Part shown: piece after piece, positions 43,463 to 52,481 of the stretch
Layout: the number at the start of each line of letters is the position of its first letter
How positions within the stretch are numbered: the first letter of the stretch is position 1
From: Actinomycetota bacterium
Lineage (GTDB): Bacteria > Actinomycetota > Actinomycetes > S36-B12 > FW305-bin1
Assembly (NCBI GenBank): GCA_004297305.1
Contig: SCTR01000011.1
Span: 105,503-169,502, forward strand
Reading direction: 5' to 3'
DNA length: 64,000 bases
Notes under the pieces: model-generated
What the model was told of the DNA's origin: nothing
Database searches by the model: none
Seen by the model: only the letters and a program-made list of their open reading frames with translations
Program-made: the position numbers and the translations under genes

Positions 43463-44365
43463 GTGCCGGAACTACCGGAGGTCGAGGCGCTCGCCACGTT
43501 CCTGCACGAGCGAGCCGTCGGGCAGCGCATCGTCCGAGTGGAGCTCGCGGCCATCAGCGCGCTGAAGACGTTCGACCCGCCCGTCCAGGCGCTCGAAGGC
43601 CGGTTGCTGGTCGACGTACGCCGCTACGGCAAGTTCCTGTGCCTCGACACTGCCGCCGATCCGGGCGGACCCGACGGATCGCTTCGTCTCGTGACGCACC
43701 TGGCTCGCGGCGGCTGGCTGCACTGGCGTGAGTCGCTGCCACCGGGCGCAGTGAAGCCGGGCAAGGGGCCGTTGGCGTTGCGGCTCGGGTTCGCCACCGT
43801 CGACGGCGAACTGAGCGGGGGTTTCGATCTGACCGAGGCCGGTACCCAGAAGCGGCTGGCTGTGTATGTCGTACGGAATCCGCTCGACGTCGCCGGCATC
43901 GCGCGACTCGGTCCCGATCCGCTCACCCCGGAGTTCACCGAGGCCGTCTTCGCGGCAATCCTGGCCGCCGGAAAAGGCAAGCAGCTCAAGGGAGTGCTGC
44001 GCGATCAGGGCATCATCGCCGGGGTCGGCAACGCCTACAGCGACGAGATCCTGCACGTGGCGAAACTGTCGCCGTACAAGGCCGCCGGCAGTCTCACCGG
44101 CCCGGAAGTCACCGCGTTGTACGACGCGGTCCAGGCCACGCTGCGCGACGCGGTGTCCCGCTCCGTCGGGCAGGGCGCCGGGATGCTGAAACAGGAGAAG
44201 CGCTCCGGCATGCGGGTGCACGGCCGGGCCGGGCTGCCGTGCCCGGTGTGCGGCGACACCGTTCGCGAGGTGTCCTTCGCCGACTCGTCGCTGCAGTACT
44301 GCCCGACCTGCCAGACCGGCGGCAAGCCGTTGGCCGACCGCCGGTTGTCGCGGCTGCTGAAGTAA
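43463..44365 (+). CDS. Fpg/Nei family DNA glycosylase
   Basis: A 300-residue base-excision enzyme. The start MPELPEVEALATFL gives the N-terminal catalytic Pro after Met removal and the Glu next to it. VRRYGKFLCLD holds the conserved Lys, GKGKQLKGVLRDQGIIAGVGNAYSDEIL is the helix-two-turn-helix DNA contact, and CPVCGDTV..YCPTCQ is the C-terminal zinc finger. All are intact, so it is a working formamidopyrimidine or endonuclease VIII glycosylase/AP lyase. GTG 43463 is the start. The stop codon lies two bases before the 5-bp duplication flanking the mobile cassette, so the cassette did not break it. Confidence 0.92.
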   Translation: MPELPEVEALATFLHERAVGQRIVRVELAAISALKTFDPPVQALEGRLLVDVRRYGKFLCLDTAADPGGPDGSLRLVTHLARGGWLHWRESLPPGAVKPGKGPLALRLGFATVDGELSGGFDLTEAGTQKRLAVYVVRNPLDVAGIARLGPDPLTPEFTEAVFAAILAAGKGKQLKGVLRDQGIIAGVGNAYSDEILHVAKLSPYKAAGSLTGPEVTALYDAVQATLRDAVSRSVGQGAGMLKQEKRSGMRVHGRAGLPCPVCGDTVREVSFADSSLQYCPTCQTGGKPLADRRLSRLLK

Positions 44366-44366
44366 C

Positions 44367-44371
44367 GCGCC
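44367..44371. repeat. Left copy of 5-bp target-site duplication (GCGCC)
   Basis: GCGCC precedes the element's TGTGA end and matches the five bases after its right end (56356-56360). It lies one base after the Fpg/Nei gene stop. Confidence 0.75.
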
Positions 44372-44378
44372 TGTGAAG

Positions 44379-44491
44379 TTTCAGATTGATTGACCACTTT
44401 TCACTTCAGACGGCCACTTCGCGCTTGCGGGTGGCCGTTTCACTTTGCGTGGACACGAGTCGAGGCGCTGTTTCACTCTGCGTGGACACGA
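44379..44491 (+). repeat. Left-end transposase-type repeats (four copies)
   Basis: Copies start at 44379 (TTTCAGATTGATTGACCAC), 44399 (TTTCACTTCAGACGGCCAC), 44438 (TTTCACTTTGCGTGGACACG) and 44471 (TTTCACTCTGCGTGGACACG). The inner two differ at a single base and are 33 bp apart. A short CGGCCAC/GTGGCCG hairpin lies between the second and third. Confidence 0.85.
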
Positions 44492-44621
44492 CTTAGCGCC
44501 CGACAGATGAAGCGTCGGCGGCTCCTCGACCCTGGCGTTGACGGCGTTTGTGGTCGACGCCTGCGACTGGGTAGCGCGCGGGTGTCAGGCGCACGGGCCG
44601 CTTCGGCGTTCGAGGGCTGCT

Positions 44622-46061
44622 CTAGGCGTCGACGGCGAAGGCCGCCGTGTATTCCGTTCCGCCGAGGTGCTCGTACACGTGGGTGGTGGTCACGCGGTTC
44701 CAGTGGTGTCCGAGAAGCACCGCGAGGCCAAGGGGTCCGATGAGGAACAGGTGGATGTCGCCCTTGACGTGTCGTCGGGCGAGGTCTCGGATCGCGGTTG
44801 CGACGCTGTTGGCGTATGACGGCGTGGGTATGGCTTTGGCGCCTGTGTCTGCGCTGGGTTGGACGGTGAGGATCTTGTTGACGGGTAGTGCCGCTGAGCG
44901 GATCCAGTCGGCGGCTACGTCGGCGGCGTCGGCGGCCACGTTGACGATAATTGCGGTGTCGGGGCCGCTTTCGGCGTGGTGCTCGGTGACGGTGATGGCG
45001 TCGCTTGTCGTTGGGGTTTCGCCGGTCCAGAGTTGTTCGCCTTGGCGGATTCCGACTTCGTAGCCGAGGACCCGGCGCAGTTCTGTGCCGACGAAGAAGC
45101 CAGTGGCCTGCCGCAGGTGGCCGGTGATGAGGATGCGCTTGTCCCCATTGAGTTGTCCTGTGATGGTCCGAATGTCGGCGGCGAGGTCGTCCCACGTGTG
45201 TGGCGGCAACGGGGCGACGCGAGTCCAGTCGGTGGTGCCGTCGATGCGGTCGACCCAGTCGATGCTGACGGCTGCTTGGTCGGCGAGTTCGTCGTGCTTG
45301 ATGGTCGCGACTGAGACGGTTGTCCAGGGGGACCCTGCCTGGAGTTCCAGTGAGGCGACCGCGTTCTTGATGACGTCGAGCGTGATCCGACGATGGCCTG
45401 CGATCACCTGCCTTTCGATCCAACCTGCGCCGAGAGTTAGGGCGGCATCGTCAGATCGGAGGCCGTTGGCGGTCATGAGGAGGCTGGTTTCGCGTCGGAG
45501 GCGGTCAATGTCGTAGGCGACGTCGAGGTGGAAGTTGGCGAGGAAAGTGAGGAGTCCTGCCTCGTCGGTGTCAGCCTTCTCGGCCCATTCGGCTCGTGCC
45601 TTCCCTCGGTCGGACTTGGGTCCGCCCTGTGCTGCGCGTGGCAGGAGGCGTCCGTCGCGGGCGTCTCGGTCCGTGACTAGGAGGTCGTTGGGGTCGATGG
45701 TTCGGTTGGTGACGAGCCGCATTTGCGCTGGCGTCCCGGCGTTTGTCAGGTCGGCGTAGGTCTTGACCATCTTGCGGAGGACGCCGCTCTGGTCGAGGTA
45801 GTCGAGGTTGATGGCCGTGCGGTGGTCGACGGCGTATTTGACCTGCATGTAGGTGTGTGGCGGTTGGGCTCGGTGGAGGACGACGTCGTCGCCGTTTCCG
45901 ACTCCGGGTTCTTCGACGCCGACGGCGATGATGGCGTTCGAGTTGTTTCCGGTGAGGTCGTCGTGGAGCGCTTCCATGCAGCATCGCCAGGCGTGGAGCC
46001 ATTGGTAGTTGTCGCCTGCGATTCGGACGCCGCTTGCGCTCGGCAGTTGGTTGCTCGTCAC
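44622..46061 (-). CDS. cap4: CBASS effector: nuclease-SAVED fusion (Cap4-like)
   Basis: A 479-residue effector. The N-terminal part (GDNYQWLHAWRCCMEALHDD, then VGVEEPGVGNGDDVVLH, then YMQVKYAV) carries the E/D...QxK pattern of a PD-(D/E)xK nuclease as in DUF4297-type dsDNA endonucleases. The C-terminal half, ending with HLFLIGPLGLAVLLGHHWNR and VYEHLGGTEYTAAFAV, is a SAVED domain that binds cyclic oligonucleotides. This is the Cap4 architecture: second-messenger binding triggers indiscriminate DNA cutting and death of the infected cell. GTG start at 46061 overlaps cap3's stop (GTGA). It is the last gene of the CBASS operon. Confidence 0.85.
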   Translation of the reverse strand: MTSNQLPSASGVRIAGDNYQWLHAWRCCMEALHDDLTGNNSNAIIAVGVEEPGVGNGDDVVLHRAQPPHTYMQVKYAVDHRTAINLDYLDQSGVLRKMVKTYADLTNAGTPAQMRLVTNRTIDPNDLLVTDRDARDGRLLPRAAQGGPKSDRGKARAEWAEKADTDEAGLLTFLANFHLDVAYDIDRLRRETSLLMTANGLRSDDAALTLGAGWIERQVIAGHRRITLDVIKNAVASLELQAGSPWTTVSVATIKHDELADQAAVSIDWVDRIDGTTDWTRVAPLPPHTWDDLAADIRTITGQLNGDKRILITGHLRQATGFFVGTELRRVLGYEVGIRQGEQLWTGETPTTSDAITVTEHHAESGPDTAIIVNVAADAADVAADWIRSAALPVNKILTVQPSADTGAKAIPTPSYANSVATAIRDLARRHVKGDIHLFLIGPLGLAVLLGHHWNRVTTTHVYEHLGGTEYTAAFAVDA

Positions 46062-46564
46062 TGAGGCTCCTCGGTGTGATTGCCCGCTTGTGGGCGCGTC
46101 AGGTCACCTGCGAGTCGTACCTCGCAGGTGCGTGGCCTGACGGTGACGATTCGCCTCGTGTCCAGCGTGTAGCCGTCATCGGTGTTGCGCACGACGACGA
46201 GGGTGGGGTTGGGCGTGCGGGGGTGCTTGATGGAGAAGACGGCGAGGGTTGCGAGGTCGGTGGTGCTTGGGCCGACGTCGGCGGGGTGGGTGTGCCAGTC
46301 GCCGAGGTAGCCGAGGCGCGGGTCTTCTCGGCGTGCTGCGTGGACAGCGGGCTGCGTTGCTCCGGCAGGGATCTTGTAGTGGTGCCGTCCTCGATCTGGG
46401 CTTGCAATCTCGATGGCGCGAGTGACCCAGGGTTGGTTGTCGAGGTGGACGCCGACGAGGATGCCGCCGGTCTCGTTGGGGTGAGCACGGGCGGCTGCTG
46501 CGAACATCGCCGCCTTGGCCGATTCGGAGATGACGAGCAGTGGCGTGGGGGTGCGTCGATTCAT
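46058..46564 (-). CDS. cap3: CBASS JAB-domain isopeptidase (Cap3)
   Basis: A 168-residue metalloprotease with a JAB/MPN core. E31 (NETGGILVG), H91 and H93 in GDWHTHP, S100 and D103 form the zinc site of the JAMM signature (H-x-H-x7-S-x2-D). In type II CBASS, Cap3 removes the CD-NTase from its targets, countering Cap2. The ATG at 46564 overlaps cap2's stop (ATGA) and the stop overlaps cap4's start. The key residues are all intact. Confidence 0.88.
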   Translation of the reverse strand: MNRRTPTPLLVISESAKAAMFAAAARAHPNETGGILVGVHLDNQPWVTRAIEIASPDRGRHHYKIPAGATQPAVHAARREDPRLGYLGDWHTHPADVGPSTTDLATLAVFSIKHPRTPNPTLVVVRNTDDGYTLDTRRIVTVRPRTCEVRLAGDLTRPQAGNHTEEPQ

Positions 46565-48126
46565 GCGACGCCACCGTGCGCAGGCGGGTCGAGCGTGCCG
46601 GTGCGGTCGAAGGGAGATTCCCGTGCTCGAAATACGAGGATGCGCTCGTCGGGTCGCTGGTCACGCCCGGTGAGGTAGTCGATTGCGGCATGTGCGATGT
46701 CTGCGGCGGTGCCGAGGACGGCCGTGGGCGGCGCGTTGTTGATTGGCGCGGTGCATCCGAGTTCGAGGAAACCGCTGTTGGGCTCGGTTGGGTCGTCCGG
46801 TGGGAGGTGGTAGTAGTTCGCGTCGGTGGGTCGGACGGCGATGGGGGTGTCGCCGTCTGCTTGGCGTTGGACGCGCGCGATTGCGCCTTGGTGGAAGATC
46901 GCGCCGGTGATGAGTGGGGTTCCGGTGCGGTGGCACACGTCGGCGAGGGCGGCGGACATGGAGTAGATGCCGGTGCAGTCGATGACGAGGTCGACGCCTT
47001 CGATCGCGGCAGTGAGGCCCGCTGGGTCGTGGGGCAGCGCACCGTGGCTGTCGACGTCCGTCCAGGGGGCGTGGTCGTCGATCGTCATCGACAGGGCGAG
47101 GGTCTTTGGATAACCGACGAGGTACTGGTTGCTGACGTGGCGGACGAGGTTGCCGGTCTTGAGGTAGTCGTCGTCGTGGAGCCGGATTTTCGTGACCCCG
47201 GAGGCGGCCAGTGTGACGGCGACGTGGCCGCCGACGGAGCCAGCACCGGCTAGCAGGACCGTCTTGTCGGCGAGGAGTTCGACGTCAGGTCCTGCGCGGC
47301 GCTTCCTGGCGGTCGCCTCGTTGGGTGTGGCCGACATGGCTGATGCTTTGAGCGAGTCGCCTTGGCCTTCGAATCCGACAACTACGGCGTCGTGTTCGCG
47401 GTCGTGGCGAGGCCACGCGAGGACGATGAAGTCGTAGCCGCCGCTTGGCTCGGCGAGGGCGGTGGGCGCTCTCTCGTCGAGCCCCCGTTCGAGGTCGGCC
47501 TTCTGCTTCCTGGTGAGCGCGGCCTTGATGTCGTCGAGGTTGCGCGGTGGGCTGCCGATGTCGCGCCGCAGGTAGACCACGCCGCGCAGGTGCTCCTCGT
47601 TGGGCTTCTGCTCAGGCAGAGCGGCCGGTTTGAGCATAATCGCTCGTCTGCCTTGTTTGGTCCCGTTGAGGGGTGCGCGGTATCCATTGCTTCCGGCCCG
47701 GATGAGGTCGCCGAAGGGAAGTTCTGCCTGGTAGTTGTTGCGTTCCTCGAACAGGAGGTAGGCGTCGAGAGCCCGGTCTTCGAGCCGGAAGCCTCGCTGC
47801 GCTACCTCAGCCCATTCGTCGAGCCGTGCCCACAGGACGTCTGGGTCTTGTGCTGCAACCTGGGCAGGGTCGTCGTCGGCCCACAGGCAGATGGTGCCGT
47901 CGGCGGCGTGTTCGGTCTTGAGCCTGTCGACAGTGATGTGCGCGTACCGGAGCGGCCAGCCCTGGGGGAACCAGACCTGCATGCGAGTGGCGTCAGTGAG
48001 TGGCTTCAGACTGTCCCGGATGGGGCCGGTCCACATGGCCTGCCCGGTGCTCGGTACCGGCGAGAAGCCTGTGTTGACCAGTGCAGCGCAGAACTGCTCG
48101 AAGGCGGCGTCGTCGTAGGTCTCCAA
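46561..48126 (-). CDS. cap2: CBASS E2-E1 ubiquitin-transfer-like enzyme (Cap2)
   Basis: A 521-residue fusion. The N-terminal E2-like domain has the likely thioester Cys80 in DGTICLWADDDP. The C-terminal ThiF/E1-like domain starts at about residue 285 with the nucleotide loop LLAGAGSVGGHVAV (GxGxxG at 294-300), RLHDDDYLKTGNLVRHV for adenylation, and Cys458 in ELGCTAP as candidate E1 Cys. Cap2 links the C-terminus of the CD-NTase to cellular proteins and so activates it. A TTG start at 48124-48126 is chosen; AGG lies about 10 bases upstream. The gene lies seven bases after the CD-NTase stop and overlaps cap3 by four. Confidence 0.88.
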   Translation of the reverse strand: METYDDAAFEQFCAALVNTGFSPVPSTGQAMWTGPIRDSLKPLTDATRMQVWFPQGWPLRYAHITVDRLKTEHAADGTICLWADDDPAQVAAQDPDVLWARLDEWAEVAQRGFRLEDRALDAYLLFEERNNYQAELPFGDLIRAGSNGYRAPLNGTKQGRRAIMLKPAALPEQKPNEEHLRGVVYLRRDIGSPPRNLDDIKAALTRKQKADLERGLDERAPTALAEPSGGYDFIVLAWPRHDREHDAVVVGFEGQGDSLKASAMSATPNEATARKRRAGPDVELLADKTVLLAGAGSVGGHVAVTLAASGVTKIRLHDDDYLKTGNLVRHVSNQYLVGYPKTLALSMTIDDHAPWTDVDSHGALPHDPAGLTAAIEGVDLVIDCTGIYSMSAALADVCHRTGTPLITGAIFHQGAIARVQRQADGDTPIAVRPTDANYYHLPPDDPTEPNSGFLELGCTAPINNAPPTAVLGTAADIAHAAIDYLTGRDQRPDERILVFRARESPFDRTGTLDPPAHGGVA

Positions 48127-48133
48127 CGGAGGA

Positions 48134-49210
48134 TTACCTGTGACGACGTGCGGGCCAGGGAAGGGCCGCGAACCCGCGAGGATCGTTGCTTCCGACCGCG
48201 CTCACGGCTGTCACCGCTCCGACGGGGAACCCGTTCGCGTCGCAGCCCTCGGGAAGCGGAAGGACGCGGCCGCGCTCGTTGGTGCCGAGGATCTCGCGCC
48301 ACATCTTGGCGGCGCGGCATCGCTCGGAGTCGAGGGCTTCGCGTGCCTGATCGGCGAGCCTGTTCAGGCCTTGGGCGGCCGTGGTCCACTGCCACGAGTC
48401 GAGGGCAGGCTTCATCGGGGTGCCGAGCACCGGGTCGGGGAGACCGTTGTCGGCGCAGTCCTCGAACCGCTTGGCGACGTGCTCCATCGTGGAGATCAGC
48501 AGTTCTGCCCAGGTGGATCCAGTGACGAGCCGGTCGCCCCAGACGTAGTAGGCGGCGACCTCGGTGAACAGCCCGCCGGGCCGCTCCTTGCCGAAGTGGA
48601 CGTGTCGGATCTGGCGAAGGAGCCTCACAACCGGGCGGTAGGCGTTGACGCCACCGACGGTGGGACTCCAGGTCGCGATGGAGAGAGCCTTCGTGTCGTT
48701 GGCAAACTTGACGGGGTTGGTCTTGATCCACCGCTTCTCGTCGTTGTTCCAGAGGTCTCGGTCGCGGTTCGGAATGCCCCAGTGCTCGCCCCAAGAGACG
48801 GCCGGAACGGCGTCAATGGAGAAGGACACATCGAACTGGTCGTCGGGGTCCGGGAAGACGATCTTGAGTGACCGGGCCTGCCGCGTGACGCGTCCTCCGG
48901 AGCCGTCGTCTTTGAGTCCGTACTTGGCGACGAGGACGCGCTCGACAGCGTTGTAGACCTTCTCGGGGCTGTGACGGACCGTGAGGTTCTTGAACCGGAG
49001 GAAGACATCGACGTCCTTGCCGGGGTACCTGGCGGTCTGGCGCGCGTAGGAACCGATGAGGATGGTGTCGATTCCCCAACCGCAGAGTTCCTCATCGGCT
49101 TCCAGCAACTCGCGGACTTCTGTGTGCGCCGCGATTGCCCGCTTCTCCTTGTCGCCGCTGATCGTGACGTTGCGGACCGCCTGCGCGAACTCGTTGCCGA
49201 GTGTCTCCAT
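48134..49210 (-). CDS. CBASS cGAS/DncV-like nucleotidyltransferase (CD-NTase)
   Basis: A 358-residue enzyme that makes a cyclic oligonucleotide alarm signal. The GS motif is LIGSYARQTARYPGKDVDVF, with metal-ligand D66 and D68 in DVDVF. The third acidic residue is in FDVSFSIDAVPAV (D127 or D133). The helical body with LRQIRHVHFGKERPG and GLFTEVAAYYVWG follows SMODS/CD-NTase proteins of the kind paired with SAVED effectors (CdnD/CdnC-like; clade not assigned). ATG 49210 is chosen because AAGGGA lies eight bases upstream; ATG 49219 has none. The C-terminal tail ends PWPARRHR, the part Cap2 would attach. Confidence 0.88.
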   Translation of the reverse strand: METLGNEFAQAVRNVTISGDKEKRAIAAHTEVRELLEADEELCGWGIDTILIGSYARQTARYPGKDVDVFLRFKNLTVRHSPEKVYNAVERVLVAKYGLKDDGSGGRVTRQARSLKIVFPDPDDQFDVSFSIDAVPAVSWGEHWGIPNRDRDLWNNDEKRWIKTNPVKFANDTKALSIATWSPTVGGVNAYRPVVRLLRQIRHVHFGKERPGGLFTEVAAYYVWGDRLVTGSTWAELLISTMEHVAKRFEDCADNGLPDPVLGTPMKPALDSWQWTTAAQGLNRLADQAREALDSERCRAAKMWREILGTNERGRVLPLPEGCDANGFPVGAVTAVSAVGSNDPRGFAALPWPARRHR

Positions 49211-49348
49211 GGTTCCCATCCCTTGTTCTGTCCTCGCTCCCGGTGCCGCCGACCGTACGCCTCGGCACCGACAGTTCCGGGACGACGAGCGCAGGCCCGG
49301 CTGCCGGTACCGACTGGCCGTGATGCGGTCTTCCGCCCTAGGTACGCG

Positions 49349-52300
49349 TCAGGCGGTTGCCTCGGCGTGGAGGTTCTCGTGCACGAGTTGGCCGAGGAGG
49401 TGGACGAGGGCGATTTTGACCTTGTCGTCGGTGAAGAAGATGTCGGCCATCTTGTTGTGACTGGTCTGGTTGCCGAGGACGGCTTCGACGACGGCGTCGG
49501 AGAGGTCGGGCGACTCCATGAACTGCTTCTTGGAGTTGGTGGCGGCCTGGTTCTGGATGGTGTCGTCGTCCATGAGGACGGTGACGACGCCTTCGACCCA
49601 GGAGCGCTGCTCGGCAGGGGTGAAGTCTTCGCCTGCGAACAGGTCATTGACCTTGTTGAGGATCTCCTCGAAGTGGACCATTCGGGGGTCGTGCTTCGCG
49701 CCGGTCCCGGCTGCGGACACGGGCTTGAGCGGGTCGGCCTGTCCGTCCTTGAGGTTGAGGGCCTGTTCGCTGGTGCGGCTCTGCTTGATGTGGGTGAGTT
49801 CGACGGTGGAGAAGTCGATCTCCTGGTTGCGCTGCTGCTTGGTCAACTGGCGGGCGAGGAACCGCAGGTAGAGGGACCGCTTCTCCAGGTCGGTGTCTTG
49901 GTAGTTCACGATCTGGGAGAGGTAGTCGTAGAGCCGGATGAAGGAGCCGACGTCCTTGCGGAACAGGTCGAGGTCTTCGATGGTCGGCTTGTCGCCTGCT
50001 TCGACGGCGGCGTTGTAGCGGTTGTTGAACCGGTCCTTGGCTGCCTTGAGCGGGGCTTGGAGGGCGCTGTTGCCCTTGCCTCCGACGTACGCGTTGGCGA
50101 AAGCGTCGACCTCGCCGGGGGTGTAGATCCCTGCGGCGTCCAACTTGGCTTGGAGGTCGTGAACCAGGTCGGGGTCGGTCTCGCCTTCGATGGTGGCGGT
50201 CTCGTAATACTGCTTGAAGTCAGCCAGGATCTGCTCGGGGTCGTTGCGGAAGTCGAGGACGAAGGTCGTGTCCTTGCCGCCTGCCGGATAGGTGCGGTTG
50301 AGCCGCGAGAGGGTCTGCACGGTGGAGACGCCTCGGAGGATCTTGTCGACGTACGTGGCGCACAGCAGCGGCTGATCGAACCCGGTCTGGAACTTGTTGG
50401 CGACAAGCATGATCTGGAACTGGTCAGTCGCGAACGCCCTCGGCAGTGAGCGGCCCCGCAGGTCCGGATTGAGGGTGCTTTCGGTGTAGGGCGGGGTGAC
50501 GCCGGGGAACGCGACGCCTGGTACGTCGATGGAGCCGGAGAACGCGACGAGGGTGGCGACGTCGTTGTAGCCGCGCTTCTTGATGTAGGCGTCGATGGCT
50601 TCCTTGTACCGGACGGCCGCTTCGCGGGACTCGGTAACAACCATGGCCTTGGCGTGACCGTCGAGGAGGTGCCGCACGTTGGCGCGGTAGTGCTCGACGA
50701 TGATCTGCACCTTCTGCGCGATGTTCGTCGGGTGGAGCGACACCCAGCGCATGAGGCCCTTGGTCGCTTCGGCCTCGTCGACCATCTTGACTTCGGACAA
50801 CTTGGCCTTGCCGTCCTTGGCTTGGGCCTTGACCTTCTCGGCGATGCGGAAGGCGGTGTCGTAGGTGGTGTAGTTCTTGAGGACGTCGAGGATGAAGCCC
50901 TCTTCGATGGCCTGACGCATCGTGTAGGTGTGGAACGGTCGCGGGACACCGTTGGAGTCCTTGCGGCCGAACAACCCCAGTGTCTTCGGCTTGGGCGTGG
51001 CAGTGAACGCGAAGAAGGACAGGTTCTTCGACTCGGCTCGTTCCTCCATCTCGGCGGCGAGGATGTCCTCGACCGCGACCTCTCCACCGTCCTCGACCTC
51101 TGCCTGCTCCTCGGCGGTCAGCACCTTTCGCAACTGCTGGGAAGTGCGACCGGTCTGGGACGAGTGGGCCTCGTCGGCGATGATGGCGAACTTCTTGCCC
51201 GCGAGGCCCTTGTTGGCGGCGATCTCGGCCATCGCGAACGGGAAGGTCTGCATCGTCACGATGACGATCAACTTGCCGTTCAGGAGTTGCTGAGCGAGGA
51301 GGCCGGACTTGGAGGTCTGGCCGACCTTGCGGGCCTCGTCGATGTTGATGCGGGCGACGGTCCCGGCGGTGCCTTCGATCTGCTTGATGGCCTGCTGCAA
51401 CTGGTCATCGAGGACGTTGCGGTCGGTGACGACGATGACCGAGTCGAACACCTTCTCGTTGTTCTCGTCGTGCAGCGTCGAGAGGCCGTGGGCGAGCCAG
51501 GAAATGCTGTTGGTCTTTCCTGACCCGGCAGAGTGTTGGCCGAGGTAGCGCTGACCTGCACCCTCCGCCTTGACGGTGTCGAGCAGGTTGGTGACGAGTT
51601 CCCACTGGTGGAAGCGCGGGAACAGGAGCGTCATCTTCTTGGTCTTCGCACCGGTGATGGGGTCGATGTCGTCGCGGTGCTCGATGTGGAGGAACTTGCC
51701 GACGATGTGGAGCCAGGCGTCTCGGTCCCAGACGCGCTCCCACATGTAGGACGTCGCGGAGCCGCCGGGGTTGACCGAGTTACCGGCTCCGCCGTCGTTG
51801 CCCATGTTGAACGGCAGGAAGAACGTGCCGTCGCCCGCCAACTTGGTGGTCATATAGACCTCGTCGTTGCTCATAGCGAAGTGGACCAGCGCACGTGAAC
51901 CGTACTGCAGCAGCGGCTCGCCCTTCGGGAGCCGGTCCTTGCGGTACTGGATCGTGGCGTCCTCGACGGTCTGCATCGTGTCGGTCTTCAACTCGACCGT
52001 CGCGACCGGCAGCCCGTTGATGAAGAACACCAGGTCAATGGCGTCGCTGGGCTTCTGGCGCGAGTAGTGGACCTGCCGCATCACACGGAGGCGGACCTTG
52101 CCGTATCGCTCCAGCGTGGCCTCGTTGAGCGTGGTGGCGGGCTTGAACTCGCACATCTGGAACTTCGCCGGGGTCTTCTTGAACCCCTTGCGGAGCACGT
52201 TGAGCGTGCCGCCACCCGCGTCGAGTGGGGCGTCGAGCGTCTTCACCAGCCGGTCCAGGAACTGCTCACGCGCCTTCTTCTCGTCCGCCGCACTCGCACC

Positions 52301-52480
52301 GGGCTTGAGGACCTTCGCCAACTCGTCCGGCTGCGTGTCCGCCAGCCACCCGAACACGTCCTCGGGGAACAGCGCGCGGTCCTTGTCGTACCCAGCGTCG
52401 GTAGCCGAGTACAGCCAACCGTGGGCCGCCAGGTAGGCACACAGTTCGTCCTCGAACGCCTTCTCGTGCTCCTGCGCCAC
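49349..52480 (-). CDS. hsdR: Type I restriction enzyme R subunit
   Basis: A 1043-residue motor-nuclease. The PD-(D/E)xK nuclease site lies in DLVFFINGLPVATVELKT (~150-168). The SF2 helicase has Walker A GQHSAGSGKT and DEAH (IIADEAHSSQTGR), with motif VI QTLSRLNRTYPAG later. The C-terminal domain binds the methylase core. I chose GTG 52480 because GAGGTGG lies six bases upstream and the preceding hsdS stop is one base away; the frame to 52504 overlaps hsdS. It cleaves unmodified DNA after ATP-driven translocation. Gene order hsdM-hsdS-hsdR (reading leftward) is intact. Confidence 0.93.
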   Translation of the reverse strand: MAQEHEKAFEDELCAYLAAHGWLYSATDAGYDKDRALFPEDVFGWLADTQPDELAKVLKPGASAADEKKAREQFLDRLVKTLDAPLDAGGGTLNVLRKGFKKTPAKFQMCEFKPATTLNEATLERYGKVRLRVMRQVHYSRQKPSDAIDLVFFINGLPVATVELKTDTMQTVEDATIQYRKDRLPKGEPLLQYGSRALVHFAMSNDEVYMTTKLAGDGTFFLPFNMGNDGGAGNSVNPGGSATSYMWERVWDRDAWLHIVGKFLHIEHRDDIDPITGAKTKKMTLLFPRFHQWELVTNLLDTVKAEGAGQRYLGQHSAGSGKTNSISWLAHGLSTLHDENNEKVFDSVIVVTDRNVLDDQLQQAIKQIEGTAGTVARINIDEARKVGQTSKSGLLAQQLLNGKLIVIVTMQTFPFAMAEIAANKGLAGKKFAIIADEAHSSQTGRTSQQLRKVLTAEEQAEVEDGGEVAVEDILAAEMEERAESKNLSFFAFTATPKPKTLGLFGRKDSNGVPRPFHTYTMRQAIEEGFILDVLKNYTTYDTAFRIAEKVKAQAKDGKAKLSEVKMVDEAEATKGLMRWVSLHPTNIAQKVQIIVEHYRANVRHLLDGHAKAMVVTESREAAVRYKEAIDAYIKKRGYNDVATLVAFSGSIDVPGVAFPGVTPPYTESTLNPDLRGRSLPRAFATDQFQIMLVANKFQTGFDQPLLCATYVDKILRGVSTVQTLSRLNRTYPAGGKDTTFVLDFRNDPEQILADFKQYYETATIEGETDPDLVHDLQAKLDAAGIYTPGEVDAFANAYVGGKGNSALQAPLKAAKDRFNNRYNAAVEAGDKPTIEDLDLFRKDVGSFIRLYDYLSQIVNYQDTDLEKRSLYLRFLARQLTKQQRNQEIDFSTVELTHIKQSRTSEQALNLKDGQADPLKPVSAAGTGAKHDPRMVHFEEILNKVNDLFAGEDFTPAEQRSWVEGVVTVLMDDDTIQNQAATNSKKQFMESPDLSDAVVEAVLGNQTSHNKMADIFFTDDKVKIALVHLLGQLVHENLHAEATA

Positions 52481-52481
52481 G

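Noticed and set aside
44379..44491. Short repeats as a CRISPR array
   Set aside because: The copies are irregularly spaced (20, 39, 33 bp), partly degenerate, mirrored at the other end and lack cas genes.
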